A stretch of DNA of 52,835 bases from Welwitschia mirabilis (taxonomy: Eukaryota > Gnetophyta > Gnetopsida > Welwitschiales). Numbering within the stretch: position 1 is the stretch's first letter; each line of letters starts with the position of its first letter. Shown here one piece after another: positions 37,101 through 45,655 of the stretch. Location: assembly GCA_051453625.1 (NCBI GenBank), contig JBOZIK010000001.1, forward strand, positions 145,936,531 to 145,989,365, in the 5' to 3' direction. Both the position numbers and the translations under genes were made by a program. The notes beneath the pieces are model-generated. The model was not told where the DNA came from and searched no databases. It saw only the letters and a list, made by a program, of their open reading frames with translations.

Positions 37101-37484
37101 GGTGTTGTCAATCATCAACACTATCAAAATTATATGATACATAGATAATTATCTCAAAAGCTAGATAAAGGATTTAAAAGGCTTCTTACCAAATGATAAA
37201 TTTGCAACACACCATAGGGTAAAAATGAAAAAACGCGTACTTTGATGGCTATGCTTAACACAAAATGGGTTTAACATGCAATATTTTCGCCTCTGCTATT
37301 TTGTCTTAATATACAAGTTAGTATAACCAAAGAAAACACATAATCAATAAAACTCTAGAAATTATGTAAATTGTCCCTTTTAATTACTACAATATGTCCT
37401 ATTTTATAGTTTTAATCAATAGCAAGTAATAAAAAACTTTTAAGTTAAATATTTTAAAACATAATGAGAGTTAAATTAGAATCT

Positions 37485-37745
37485 AGTGCATGGTGTAATT
37501 AGTTCAACCCATGGTTATAAATTGTTAGAGCTTTAAAATCTTGGGTTTGAGTCCTATGATTTACAAGTTGGTTTGTGATTTCTATCCCTCTATCCACAGC
37601 ACACCTGCGTGCAAGCTATGTCTTAAGTATAAATTACAGGTTGGACTTGGAATTTGGTGGTGAACTCCCAAGCTAGCAAAACCATCCATGGGTCATCACC
37701 CATCCAAGAATGCAGTATAACTTCTTCAAAGAGAAAAACAAGGTA
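37485..37745 (+). repeat. SINE-like element, copy 1
   Basis: GGGTTTGAGTCC at 37543-37554 resembles a tRNA-type B box (GGTTCGANTCC) with a decayed CpG. Its 3' part (GGTGAACTCCCAAGCTAGC, CCATGGGTCA, then CAGTATAACTTCTTCAAAG AGAAAAAC) is shared with the copy at 45430-45655, with the same order and similar spacing. This points to a dispersed short family, probably tRNA-derived. Confidence 0.5.
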
Positions 37746-37894
37746 ATAGCAAACTAAGACTATAGTTACTCTTAAGGAGGCTATACTTGCTCCTTTCAGA
37801 TTATTTAAGTCTTGATAATTAATAAGTTAATCCATAAAAGAATGGTGACAGAAAGGATAATAGAATTCAACTTGTCACAAGTCAGTTTCTTGCA

Positions 37895-37992
37895 TGCTTC
37901 TTATTTTTGTTTTTTTGTTGGTAGTTATATAATAAAAAGAAAATGCTTCTTATTTTTGTTTTTTTGTTGGTAGTTATATAATAAAAAGAAAT
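37895..37992. repeat. 49-bp tandem duplication
   Basis: TGCTTCTTATTTTTG... is repeated head to tail with a 49-bp period (37895-37943 and 37944-37992). The copies are identical apart from the last base, so the event is recent or an assembly artefact. Confidence 0.9.
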
Positions 37993-38024
37993 TCTCACTG
38001 TTACTTTTCAAAAGAGCCTCATAA

Positions 38025-38350
38025 ATATCATGGTTAGTTCACTATGCTTACAAGCTTTAAGAACTTGGATTTGAATGCTATGCTCTTGAAGGTAGTTCAT
38101 GCTTCTACCCATGTATTCAAGATATTCCAACCAGGAACTTCAATGTTTTAGGTATGGTATGAGTTGCAAACGAGACCTCAACATTTAGTTAAACAAAACC
38201 AAAAGCCATCAACTTTTCAACAATGGCAAAGGAAATTCAATGTTTTAGGTAGGGTATGAGTTGCAAATGAGACCTAAACATCACTCGAACAAAACCAAAA
38301 GCCATCAACTTTTCAACACTCACAAAGGCCATCACAAAGGCCATTGATGA
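38025..38350 (+). repeat. SINE-like element, copy 2, with an inner ~97-bp tandem duplication
   Basis: GGATTTGAATGC at 38067 resembles a B box. GTATGAGTTGCAAACGAGACC followed by CAACATTTAGT matches AATATGAATCACAAGCAAGAC/TTAAACATTTAGT in the copy near 45490. The part TTCAATGTTTTAGGTA...CAAAGG is present twice with a 97-bp period (38139-38235 and 38236-38330), about 85-90 percent identical by eye. Confidence 0.5.
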
Positions 38351-39965
38351 GTTTTCATCCAACCAATCAAACTAACGACCCTAACAAGTATTGTGTCAAA
38401 ATATATCAAATGCCATTAATTTAAGATATCCCAAACTGAAACTCCAACATTCAATTCCACAACCAACAAAGACCATCAGCAAGTTTGACCTAGACAATAA
38501 ACCTAGCAACACTCATGTATTATGCAGGTTCTATATATTCAATGTATACCAAATGCAAACTTCAACAGAATATGAATTATAAATAAAACCCTCTTTAGAT
38601 TGGCTCTAAGGTCGAGAAAGGTTCCATCACTTCTTACACAACCAGTCAAGACTGCTAATAAGTGTTATACAAAATATAGATAAGTTGTCTCGTGATCTAA
38701 TGCATATAGTCATCTATGTGAAAAAAGTTTAGAATAATGCCTTACATACATCTATGCATCATAATGATCTACGAACACAATTATAAATTATAATTTTAAG
38801 TTCAAAGATGAAGATTAGGACAAAGAAAAAGAAACCACCATTTGCATTGTCTGGTTTACATTCATATGTTCCAATTTGATTCCATGGGTAATACAATCAT
38901 TCATCTTTTGATAAAGTTTATCTTTCTCCTTAACGATTCTATTCAAATTGTGTAATTAATTCATATTAAGCCATTAATTACAATAAAAAGCGCGCGCTTA
39001 ATAATCAGTCCAGTTTTAAATTTTCTATAAGGCCGATTAAATATTCATCCATACTACAGAAATTATATCTTTGGGAACAAAAATCATATCCTTGTAAACG
39101 TTTGGAACTACAAAACTAGAAGAATCCAATATGCATGGTTTGCGTGTTTTGGGAATCTAATCAGGCTTAAAAAATCTTAGCTGGTATAGCCCCTTACAGA
39201 AAGAACAGGTGTTGCTTACATTTTTCTGGTGTAAACTCTGAATTCTCTGAAAGACGGGAATAACATAATCACATAAAAAGGTTTCCCTTTAGCACTGATC
39301 AAAGATTTAGATCGTGCTGAGTTAGCAGTTAGACTCTCTTTCCGGCTATAACCTAAAACTCAACAAGAGTTCTTTCATAGTTCCTCAGAACACTCTGGAT
39401 CCAAATTTTCATCCAGAGAAGGCACATTTACTTTCAGAATAGATTTATTTGTGCTTTAGACACTTATACAGAACGTTGACAATCTCACAGGCTACAAGGA
39501 ATTTTAATGCTCACTTGCAAACCCCCTCCTTCTTTAAAATCTAACATTCGCTTCTGCTTTTGTGAGTTACAAATAGTTAAGTGCCCGACTTTGAAAAACT
39601 GGGCTACCATTTTTACATTGTCCCTCAACATAAGATCAATATGTAACTTTCATAAGCAAAAAGTTGTATTAAACTTCACCATGATACGTTTCCAATGAAG
39701 ATGGTCTTTGTGGATTCGATTCGTTCCTACAAACAATAGAACACTTAGATTCCAGTGTTCGGCTTTCTCATGGTAATGAGGTCGAGAAATACCTAGCAGA
39801 TGGTCCTTGAAGTCCCTTCAGCTATTTGTAACTCGGTTTTACTCCGCACAGAGAACGTATGCTACAAATCTTTGTCAACAACATTAATCAAATGGCCATT
39901 TTCACAAAGTTAGCAGTACTGCATCTCTATTGGTCAAATTTGCGAGAACAGAAGACCAGACAGTT

Positions 39966-40912
39966 TCATCTTGGGCCATCATCTGAGAGTGACTGATAAA
40001 TCTCTTGTTCATTGTTTTCTGCAATATGGATTTCACTCTCAGCGTTTAATTTTCCTGGATCTCTATTCGTATCTGTGTGTAGAGGAACTTTCTCTACATC
40101 ATTCTGTAGATCAGCATTTCCGTGGGCACACCTATTTTGCAGGGCTCTCCTTTTTGAGGTTGTTCTATATACACGAGTATATTCTGATTCAATATACAAG
40201 TCATCAAAACCAAAAACAATATCATGTTTGTGAATATTGGAACTACGAATACCAGACTTCTTGTGGTTCTGACTCCTCTGGGCTTCAGGAGTTTTGGAGT
40301 ATACTGAGGCTGCATCCTTCTCTTGCTTTTCGGAGCTAATGTGAACATCAATGGTTCTTTGTTTCTTTATATGTTCATCATCAGCAAGTGATGCATTACT
40401 AGTTAACAATTTATCACCTTTGCTTTTTTGCTCCTCAAATTGCAGCACACCGTGTGGTCCACGATGAGAATCATATTCTACTTTGCTCCGTTTTCCAAAT
40501 GGCAGATTCCTGAGGTCTGGTTTCCTTTTCTTTATCTTATTTTGGGAGACCCCATTACCATTCTTGTCTGCAAACTGAGAGCTAGAGATCTGCCTTGCAT
40601 GACTTCCCAGGCTGTTGGCAGCTGAAGAGGCAGCTAAAGCAATTGCTTTCTGCCTTCTAGCATGAGCTGCCTCAATCATACTATCAAACACCCCAACATA
40701 AATCTTTTTCTTCAGGTTCCTATCATAGAGAGTTGCTTCAAATCGACCAGAAGATTTTTTCCTTATCCCTGAGAAATTTTGCTTGGGCTTGTCATTTCCT
40801 AGTGTTTGGGTTGGCTTGCATGAGAATAACCCCTCATCTGCCACTTTTTTGGATTGGAAAGGTCTACTTGCTAAACAATCCCCGGCACCTACCCTACTTA
40901 CAGAATCAGTTT
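39966..40912 (-). CDS. C-terminal exon with AP2/ERF-like domain (partial, open into gap)
   Basis: The minus frame is open from the gap edge (about 40911) to TGA at 39966-39968, giving about 314 residues with no internal Met start required. Counting from V/G at 40844, residues 23-75 form an AP2/ERF-like domain: NFSGIRKKSSGRFEATLYD, then KKKIYVGVFDS and MIEAAHARRQKAIALAAS. This fits the AP2 pattern (Y/F)RGVR......(W/F)...(I/L).D....K...LG.F(D/S)T..EAA.A.D.A. The usual WGKW and RAYD residues differ, so DNA binding is uncertain. Basic stretches KIKKRKPD and FGKRSK look like nuclear signals. The rest is hydrophilic and low in structure. It should be the last exon of the gene at 41162-44886; the 100-N gap lies between them. 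Confidence 0.8.
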
Positions 40913-41012
40913 NNNNNNNNNNNNNNNNNNNNNNNNNNNNNNNNNNNNNNNNNNNNNNNNNNNNNNNNNNNNNNNNNNNNNNNNNNNNNNNNNNNNNNNN
41001 NNNNNNNNNNNN
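40913..41012. other. Assembly gap (100 N, standard unknown-size length)
   Basis: The last ~262 bases before the gap (40651-40912) align end to end with the first ~264 after it (41013-41276), about 30 differences by eye. Exactly 100 N usually means unknown gap size. Confidence 0.95.
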
Positions 41013-41161
41013 ATTGCTTTCTGCCTTCTATCATGAGCTACCTCAATCATACTATCAAACACCCCAACATAAATCTTTTTCTTCAGGTTTCTATCATAAA
41101 GAGTTGCTTCAAATTGACTAGAAGATTTCTTTCTTATTCCTAAGAAATGTTGCTTGAGCTT
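41013..41161 (-). pseudogene. Second copy of the AP2-like coding sequence, past an in-frame stop
   Basis: On the minus strand this continues the exon 41162-41781 after its TAG stop. It still reads as the AP2-like domain (IRKKSSSQFEATLYD, KKKIYVGVFDSMIEVAHDRR) and stays open to the gap. Compared with the copy at 40651-40912, the codon after GN is TAG in place of GAC, and A.A.RR has become V.HD. Most differences are G or C in the intact copy and A or T here, the direction of methylation-driven decay. It is either a true pseudogene copy or a contig from a related locus. Confidence 0.7.
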
Positions 41162-41781
41162 CTAATTTCCTAGAGTTTGGATTGGCTTACATGAGAAGAA
41201 CCCCTCATCTACCACTTTTTTGGATTGGAAAGATCTACTTGCTAAATGATTCCCGACACCTACCCTCCTTACGTAATTAGTTTCATTTTTCAAACCAGGT
41301 TCACCCATCACTTGTCCATCTCGGCAATCAGTATTATCAGGTGTAATGCTGATGCATTTCAATTTAGCTGCTCCTATCAGCATATGCCTAGCGCTTCCTG
41401 TATTACTTAAAGAGATCTTCTTATTTTCTTCTAACTTTGCTTGTATAGTTGAAATACTTGCTGTGGATATAGCAAATTCAGCACCTTTACATGGCTTTTG
41501 CGTTTTCTCATACATTCTGGTAAATTTCCCTCCAGTAGATGGGCCATGAACATGAACTCCTTCACATATGTTGGAATCTTGGCATGTTGTCCTTTCAAGT
41601 TTAGCAGGGGTCAACATTGGCATTTTCAGTTCGTGATCTACTGAAACACTGAAATTCTTGGAAAAAGAACTGAACCGACTTCCACAATAACTTGAGCTAT
41701 CCGAGCTGTTATGACTCAGATCAAGATCACTCGCATCTTCAATGGATGGAATTCTGCCATGACACAATGGAGTCACTTTGC
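41162..41781 (-). CDS. Exon 4 of the zf-C3Hc3H/AP2-like gene (ends in premature stop)
   Basis: Minus-strand exon. The acceptor is CTATTGTAG ending at 41782 and the exon starts at 41781 with GC, which completes the split codon from exon 3 (A+GC, Ser). The frame then reads KVTPLCHGRIPSIEDASDLD, a Ser-rich stretch HNSSDSSSYCGSRFSSFSKN, and onward to RSFQSKKVVDEGFFSCKP, ending IQTLGN and a TAG at 41162-41164. The same text, VADEGLFSCKPTQTLGN, continues without a stop in the copy at 39966-40912, so this stop removes the AP2-like domain. The stretch is hydrophilic with no other domain recognised. Confidence 0.75.
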
Positions 41782-41879
41782 CTACAATAGGAAAGAAAGT
41801 AGTAAGCTTTTCTGCATCTGATATTATTTGATGATTAGTATGAGTTCACAAATAAATGAATGAATTTTTGTGGTCTTAC

Positions 41880-43063
41880 TCTTGAAGATATTGTCTACGA
41901 TACCTGCTTCAGTGAATCTCCGTCCTGCCTTATCACTAGCATAAACAATTTCTGCTTCACTACCAAAACTTAATTCAAAGTTCTTTTCCCCTAGCTGGTG
42001 CAATTCCGCATCATTTTCACTGGAGCATTGCTTCCCACTGCTGAAGTTTCTCAAAATGGGAAGTCTTTTGTGCTTCATCAGAGGATTTCGGTCCTTGAAA
42101 TGACACATATGTCTCTCTTTCTTTCCAGTACCCATTCTGACAGATTTCTTTCTACCATAATTCAACTCCTTTCCCATAAACTCTGAATCTGTTAAATGTG
42201 TAGCAGAGATTAGATGAAGCTCATTAACATGATCAGTGAGGCCATATTTTGCGATGCCAGGCCTCAACATATTTGGAGTCCATTTTAAGCCTGTCCTTGT
42301 TGAATCTATTTGTCCAATATCGAAATACAAATTGGGCATGAAGAACCTCTTTCTCGGCCTAATCAGCGCATTATTTGCAGGCATAACCATGCTGTCTGAA
42401 AGTGTCTTACCTTTATCTGACATTGCTGCATGGAAAAGGGATTCTTTGATGCTCGACGCATTGCCTCTTCTTTCCACTCTAGGTGAAATGCTATACACCG
42501 TTCGCTCAAAATTTTTGCTTTTAAGAAGTTTTCTGTGTGAATTAATCTGTTGATTTCTGTCACTAAATGTCATATGTGTACACTTACTGCTTTTACACTT
42601 TAGTTTTGAGGTGTGATTGGGTAAAGCTAAATTATGATCAGGATGCAAAAAAGCTTCATGCTTTATAAGTTTTCTACCAATTTCTCTAACATTGTTAGTA
42701 GCTGCTATATCTTGTCTGGATCTTTTTGTGAGACATGCTTTCACAGGTTGTTTACCATTTAAAGCATGCCAACTACAACTGTCAATATCTTCGTGTCCTC
42801 CATTTAAGAAGATGTCCTCTGAAAAAGCTCTAGGAGAACATAGGCTGCCATTTTGCACCAGGTTCTTCCGTCTGCAATCATTTTCTGAGACAGTCCGTAG
42901 TGGTGACAGAATGTCAGGATTTTCAAAGAACTGAGAACCATGGTGTGCAGCAATGACGGACAACAATAACGTTGACATACTTCCATGGGAAGAAGCATAT
43001 TTCTTAATATAGTCTTCCAAATTTGCATCTGTCATTTCCTTCCAGCTATGAATGTGACAAAAT
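41880..43063 (-). CDS. Exon 3 of the zf-C3Hc3H/AP2-like gene
   Basis: Long minus-strand exon of 1184 bases. The acceptor GTGTGCAG ends at 43064; the exon opens A-TTT-TGT-CAC-ATT-CAT (FCHIH), supplying the last Cys and His of the C3Hc3H zinc domain begun in exon 2. Then follow KEMTDANLEDYIKKYASSHG and STLLLSVIAAHHGSQFFENP, and a long hydrophilic region with basic nuclear-type stretches (for example LTKRSRQD, RPRKRFF, GTGKKERH). The donor A|GTAAGA lies at 41880/41879. The next intron is 98 bp (41782-41879) and keeps phase. I know no function for the middle region; it looks intrinsically disordered. Confidence 0.85.
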
Positions 43064-43288
43064 CTGCACACCATGACAGCAAGCAAGTCGATCCTCCAGT
43101 CAAAAAACACAATTTCACAGAATTTATTAGTACCATGTTCAAGAGAATAAACAAGATTTCTTCCTAAAGGACGTGATAGAAAAGCCAATGTAAGATTAAC
43201 AAACAAATAGAAATGGAAGAAAACAGTCCCCACATTACAGGAAATGTGATCAGATTAAACATTATCATATAAAAGATCACGTGAAGAC
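43064..43288 (-). other. Intron 2, splits the zinc domain (225 bp)
   Basis: The donor ATCAG|GTCTTC (exon end 43289) and acceptor GTGTGCAG|A (exon start 43063) join AG+A into Arg and place CVFAVSLSTPDIR directly before FCHIHS. This restores the domain's expected final Cys-x2-His pair. The intron contains stops in the reading frame, which supports the split. Confidence 0.8.
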
Positions 43289-43480
43289 CTGATGTCAGGT
43301 GTGCTCAAAGACACAGCAAACACGCACTGTTCACCACTACTTGGCATAACAAAATCACATTGTTTATATGGTGCTGATGGATCTTCCAGGATATGAATCA
43401 TACAAAACTGATATCCTCCAAGAGCATATTGAAAGCATTTCTCCTTTTTTGATTGACAGAATGTAGCAGTGTAACTGTTC
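43289..43480 (-). CDS. Exon 2: zf-C3Hc3H (KANL2/INO80D-type) zinc domain
   Basis: The minus frame reads NSYTATFCQSKKEKC, FQYALGGYQFCMIHILEDPS and APYKQCDFVMPSSGEQC. The spacing C-x6-C-x10-C-x2-H followed by KQC...GEQC and, across the intron, FCHIH is that of the zf-C3Hc3H domain found in KANL2/NSL2 (histone acetyltransferase complex) and INO80D-like proteins. The host protein is therefore probably a nuclear chromatin-complex subunit. Two acceptors are possible: TTTTCAG before 43480 or TTGCAG before 43494, the latter adding HAIFR. I chose 43480 because it joins in phase to the candidate exon 1. The zinc-domain call is strong; the exact complex is inference. Confidence 0.85.
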
Positions 43481-43514
43481 CTGAAAATAGCATGCTGCAA
43501 TTGCAAAAAGAAAA

Positions 43515-43928
43515 CACAAAGATTTATAACAGATTAAGTCTCCCATCGAAATGTGTGATTATATCAAGCTACAAACTATCTTTTCTCAATGTGATTTCAA
43601 ATTTTACAATCTAAGAGAAGTATAGCGTTGGATTCAAGGGTCAATAATTACAGGGCAAAAGAATATGCACTCGCCTTGGGAGAATTTATAGGGAATTTGT
43701 GATTAATAAATTATGATCACTACACAAAGATTTATAACAGATTAAGTCTCCCATCGAAATGTGTGATTATATCAAGCTACAAACTATCTTTTCTCAACGT
43801 GATTTCAAATTTTACAATTTAAGAGAAGTACAGCGTTGGATTCAAGGGTCAATAATTAGAGGGCAAAAGAATATGCACTCCTTGGCAGAATTTATAGGGA
43901 AATTGTGATTAACAAATTATGGTCACTA
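43515..43928. repeat. 208-bp tandem duplication in intron 1
   Basis: CACAAAGATTTATAACAG... starts at 43515 and again at 43723. The two copies (43515-43722 and 43723-43928) differ at only a handful of bases, so the duplication is fairly young. It lies just upstream of exon 2 on the minus strand. Confidence 0.9.
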
Positions 43929-44866
43929 TGAAAATAAGCCTAAAGATTAAGATTCACATTCACAAAAGGATATATTAGGGGCTGTTAACAAGCAGCAGAG
44001 TGGAATGTGCATTATAATGTATTAGTACTCATCCATTAGCTGGTCCTAAATACTTTCTGTGATCGTTCCTCTTCCTGGATCAACTGTTGCAACTGCCAAC
44101 CTTCTTGAATGAAAATCAAAACAATTGCTCCTTTCATCATGGATATAGGTTTCTAAACCAAACTACATTATGTGTTGCATTCCTTTTTGTTATGTGTATG
44201 TTTCTTCCTTTTGTTTTATCATTATCCAACCCCCTCACAAGCTTATCTGAAGGAGAGATTAGTCCCATGAATGCGACTACAGTTATGGTACCAGCGTACT
44301 TTACTAATTGCAATGCCATAGGTTTGGTATGCACATTCAGGCCCTCAATGACAAACTTGGAGACAACTGGTTCCTCACAGAAAATGAAGCATTAGAAGCA
44401 TGGATATTTCATTGCCTTTGTGCCTCATTATCTTGGACCCTAACAAGAATCGTCAGTACCCTTAAGAAGTTGCCCCTCTATTTTCTTATGTTGACAACCA
44501 AGTCTTGGCCGCCTGGAAAAATCATACTGCTTTCTTTGCAGTTTCTTCTTGTTGTCGAGCCATTAATTGAAAAGCACAGAAAACCAACCTTCTGTTGTGA
44601 TGGTCTACGACTCAAGAGCTGCAATTCTTCTTTTTGTACATGATGGTACTTTGCTGTCAGAGAAAAGTACCAATTCATACTACTCAAAGATTCTATAGAA
44701 ACCAGGTTTGGAAGCTCATCATTTGGCCTTTCTTTTTTCCCCCAATTCCATGCACACCTTGAGGAGCTTACAGGCTTAGTCCATGTATTTTCTAAGCCAC
44801 AGCATTACCATGCATCAGCATAGTTGGAGCAAAGATCATTTTCTGTTGCTTTTCTGTAATTTCAAC
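43929..44866. other. Rest of candidate intron 1 or upstream region
   Basis: Together with the tandem duplication it would form a 1386-bp first intron (43481-44866). Open frames here (44087-44395 and 44308-44643 on plus, 44478-44687 on minus) resemble no family I know. I leave them as non-coding. Confidence 0.4.
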
Positions 44867-44886
44867 CTGTACTGTTTTGTGTCCAT
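44867..44886 (-). CDS. Candidate exon 1 (start codon) of the zf-C3Hc3H/AP2-like gene
   Basis: On the minus strand a purine-rich leader (GAGAGAGGAAGAGGAGGAGG then AAAA) runs straight into ATGGACACAAAACAGTACAG, followed by a GTTGAA donor. Splicing to the acceptor TTTTCAG at 43481 completes AG+G (Arg) and continues in frame with exon 2, giving MDTKQYR before NSYTATFC. With exons 2-4 the sum is 2016 bases, 671 residues plus the premature stop. The evidence is a start codon in good context, a donor and a fitting phase. Another upstream exon could equally supply the start. Confidence 0.4.
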
Positions 44887-45020
44887 TTTTCCTCCTCCTC
44901 CTCTTCCTCTCTCAAGATGCATGTGGAATTGAGGGCATCCTGTAGGGTTGAATCCCCCTTCCCTTCGACAATGCTCTGGCCACGAAAGGACGCCCCGCCC
45001 CCGCCCCCACCGCCCCCACA
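44887..45020 (-). promoter_or_regulatory. GA-rich leader and GC-rich patch upstream of candidate exon 1
   Basis: The minus strand has a GGA/GA run (44888-44913), typical of plant 5' leaders. About 80-130 bp upstream lies a G-rich patch (44990-45018; GGGGGCGGTGGGGGCGGGGG), sharply different from the AT-rich surroundings. A role as promoter sequence is inference. Confidence 0.35.
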
Positions 45021-45130
45021 CACCCTCTCTCTTTTAGGAGTGTCATAAGATATCACCCATCTTAAAGAAGATCAGAGTGCCGCCTTGAATATTCTCGCTT
45101 TCTTAAAAGTTGTTTCTACAGCAGAGTATG

Positions 45131-45192
45131 GAGCTAGTGTCTTATAGACTCGGTTTTGTTCGAGCTAGTGTCTTATAGACTCGGTTTTGTTC
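45131..45192. repeat. Perfect 31-bp tandem duplication
   Basis: GAGCTAGTGTCTTATAGACT... occurs twice in a row with a 31-bp period and no difference seen. Confidence 0.9.
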
Positions 45193-45429
45193 GAAAGGCT
45201 TTATGTAGTTATGGAATTTTCTTTTGTCTTTAACTCTGTTATAGAGTTTCATGCCTACCTCCATTGTACAGTTATGGCGCTTCACATATACAATGCCCAT
45301 TTTTTAATACCGACAAAGATTTGACATATATAAGGATTAGAAGTAAGTTAACTATCTTTAAGTATTAGTTAATTATGAACAGACATCAAGAAAAAGTGTA
45401 ACAATAAAGGACATTACACTCACATGTCA

Positions 45430-45655
45430 ATTTGCTTGTGGTGGATATCCATGTATAAGTGCACCCAACCACAGGTTCGACATCTCCAATATGAATCACA
45501 AGCAAGACTTAAACATTTAGTGGTCAGCTCCTATGATAGCCATGGCCACCCATGGGTTTTCCTATTGGCAAGCAAACCAGTAACCCTGGTGAGTACGGTA
45601 TAGGCTCCTTAAGAATAAACTTCTCCAAGAAAAAAACTTCCACGCATAAACACCA
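45430..45655 (+). repeat. SINE-like element, copy 3
   Basis: AGGTTCGACATCTCC at 45473 is close to a tRNA B box. GCCATGGCCACCCATGGGTT and CGGTATAGGCTCCTTAAG...ACTTCTCCAAGAAAAAAAC match the 3' half of copy 1 (37485-37745) in the same order. It ends in an A-rich tail. Confidence 0.5.

Larger units (their letters stand above)
33800..37250 (+). mobile_element. Decayed chromovirus-like Ty3/gypsy element
   Basis: A plus-strand gypsy element with gag, protease, RT and RNase H remnants in order. The 5' LTR probably ends at the CA at 34191-34192, followed by a tRNA-Met-type primer site. The RT text (YHKL...IRQED, FTIMPF.STNAHATF, IIDD) is of the common plant chromovirus type and differs from the Athila-like element upstream. 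I found neither a matching 3' LTR nor a clear integrase, so the 3' part seems lost. Stops and frame changes run throughout. Confidence 0.78.
37251..39960. other. Intergenic DNA with SINE-like copies, downstream of the minus-strand gene
   Basis: No coding sequence recognised. It holds SINE-like elements and two short tandem duplications listed separately. Base composition becomes less AT-rich from about 39.2 kb. A minus-strand AATAAA at 39444-39449 is a possible poly(A) signal of the gene that ends at 39966, but it is about 520 bases past the stop. Confidence 0.45.

Noticed and set aside
37543-37554. A true tRNA gene
   Set aside because: Only a B-box-like word is present; no cloverleaf with acceptor stem and anticodon arm can be drawn.
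39971-40625. Plus-strand frames of 65-122 codons opposite the AP2-like exon
   Set aside because: Shadows of the minus-strand coding exon; composition is not protein-like and no domain is seen.
41998-42934. Plus-strand frames of 60-105 codons opposite exon 3
   Set aside because: Shadows of the long minus-strand exon.
43289-43506. A start codon for the zinc-domain exon at 43506
   Set aside because: That position reads TTG on the minus strand and the sequence just upstream is a pyrimidine-rich splice acceptor, so it is intron.
44087-44643. Plus-strand frames of 102 and 111 codons with hydrophobic text
   Set aside because: No known family, overlapping frames on both strands, and the place fits intron 1 or an untranslated region.
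44836-45056. Gly-rich minus frames over the GC-rich patch
   Set aside because: Low-complexity translation of a GGA/GGGGCGG tract; only the ATG at 44886 is kept as a candidate start.
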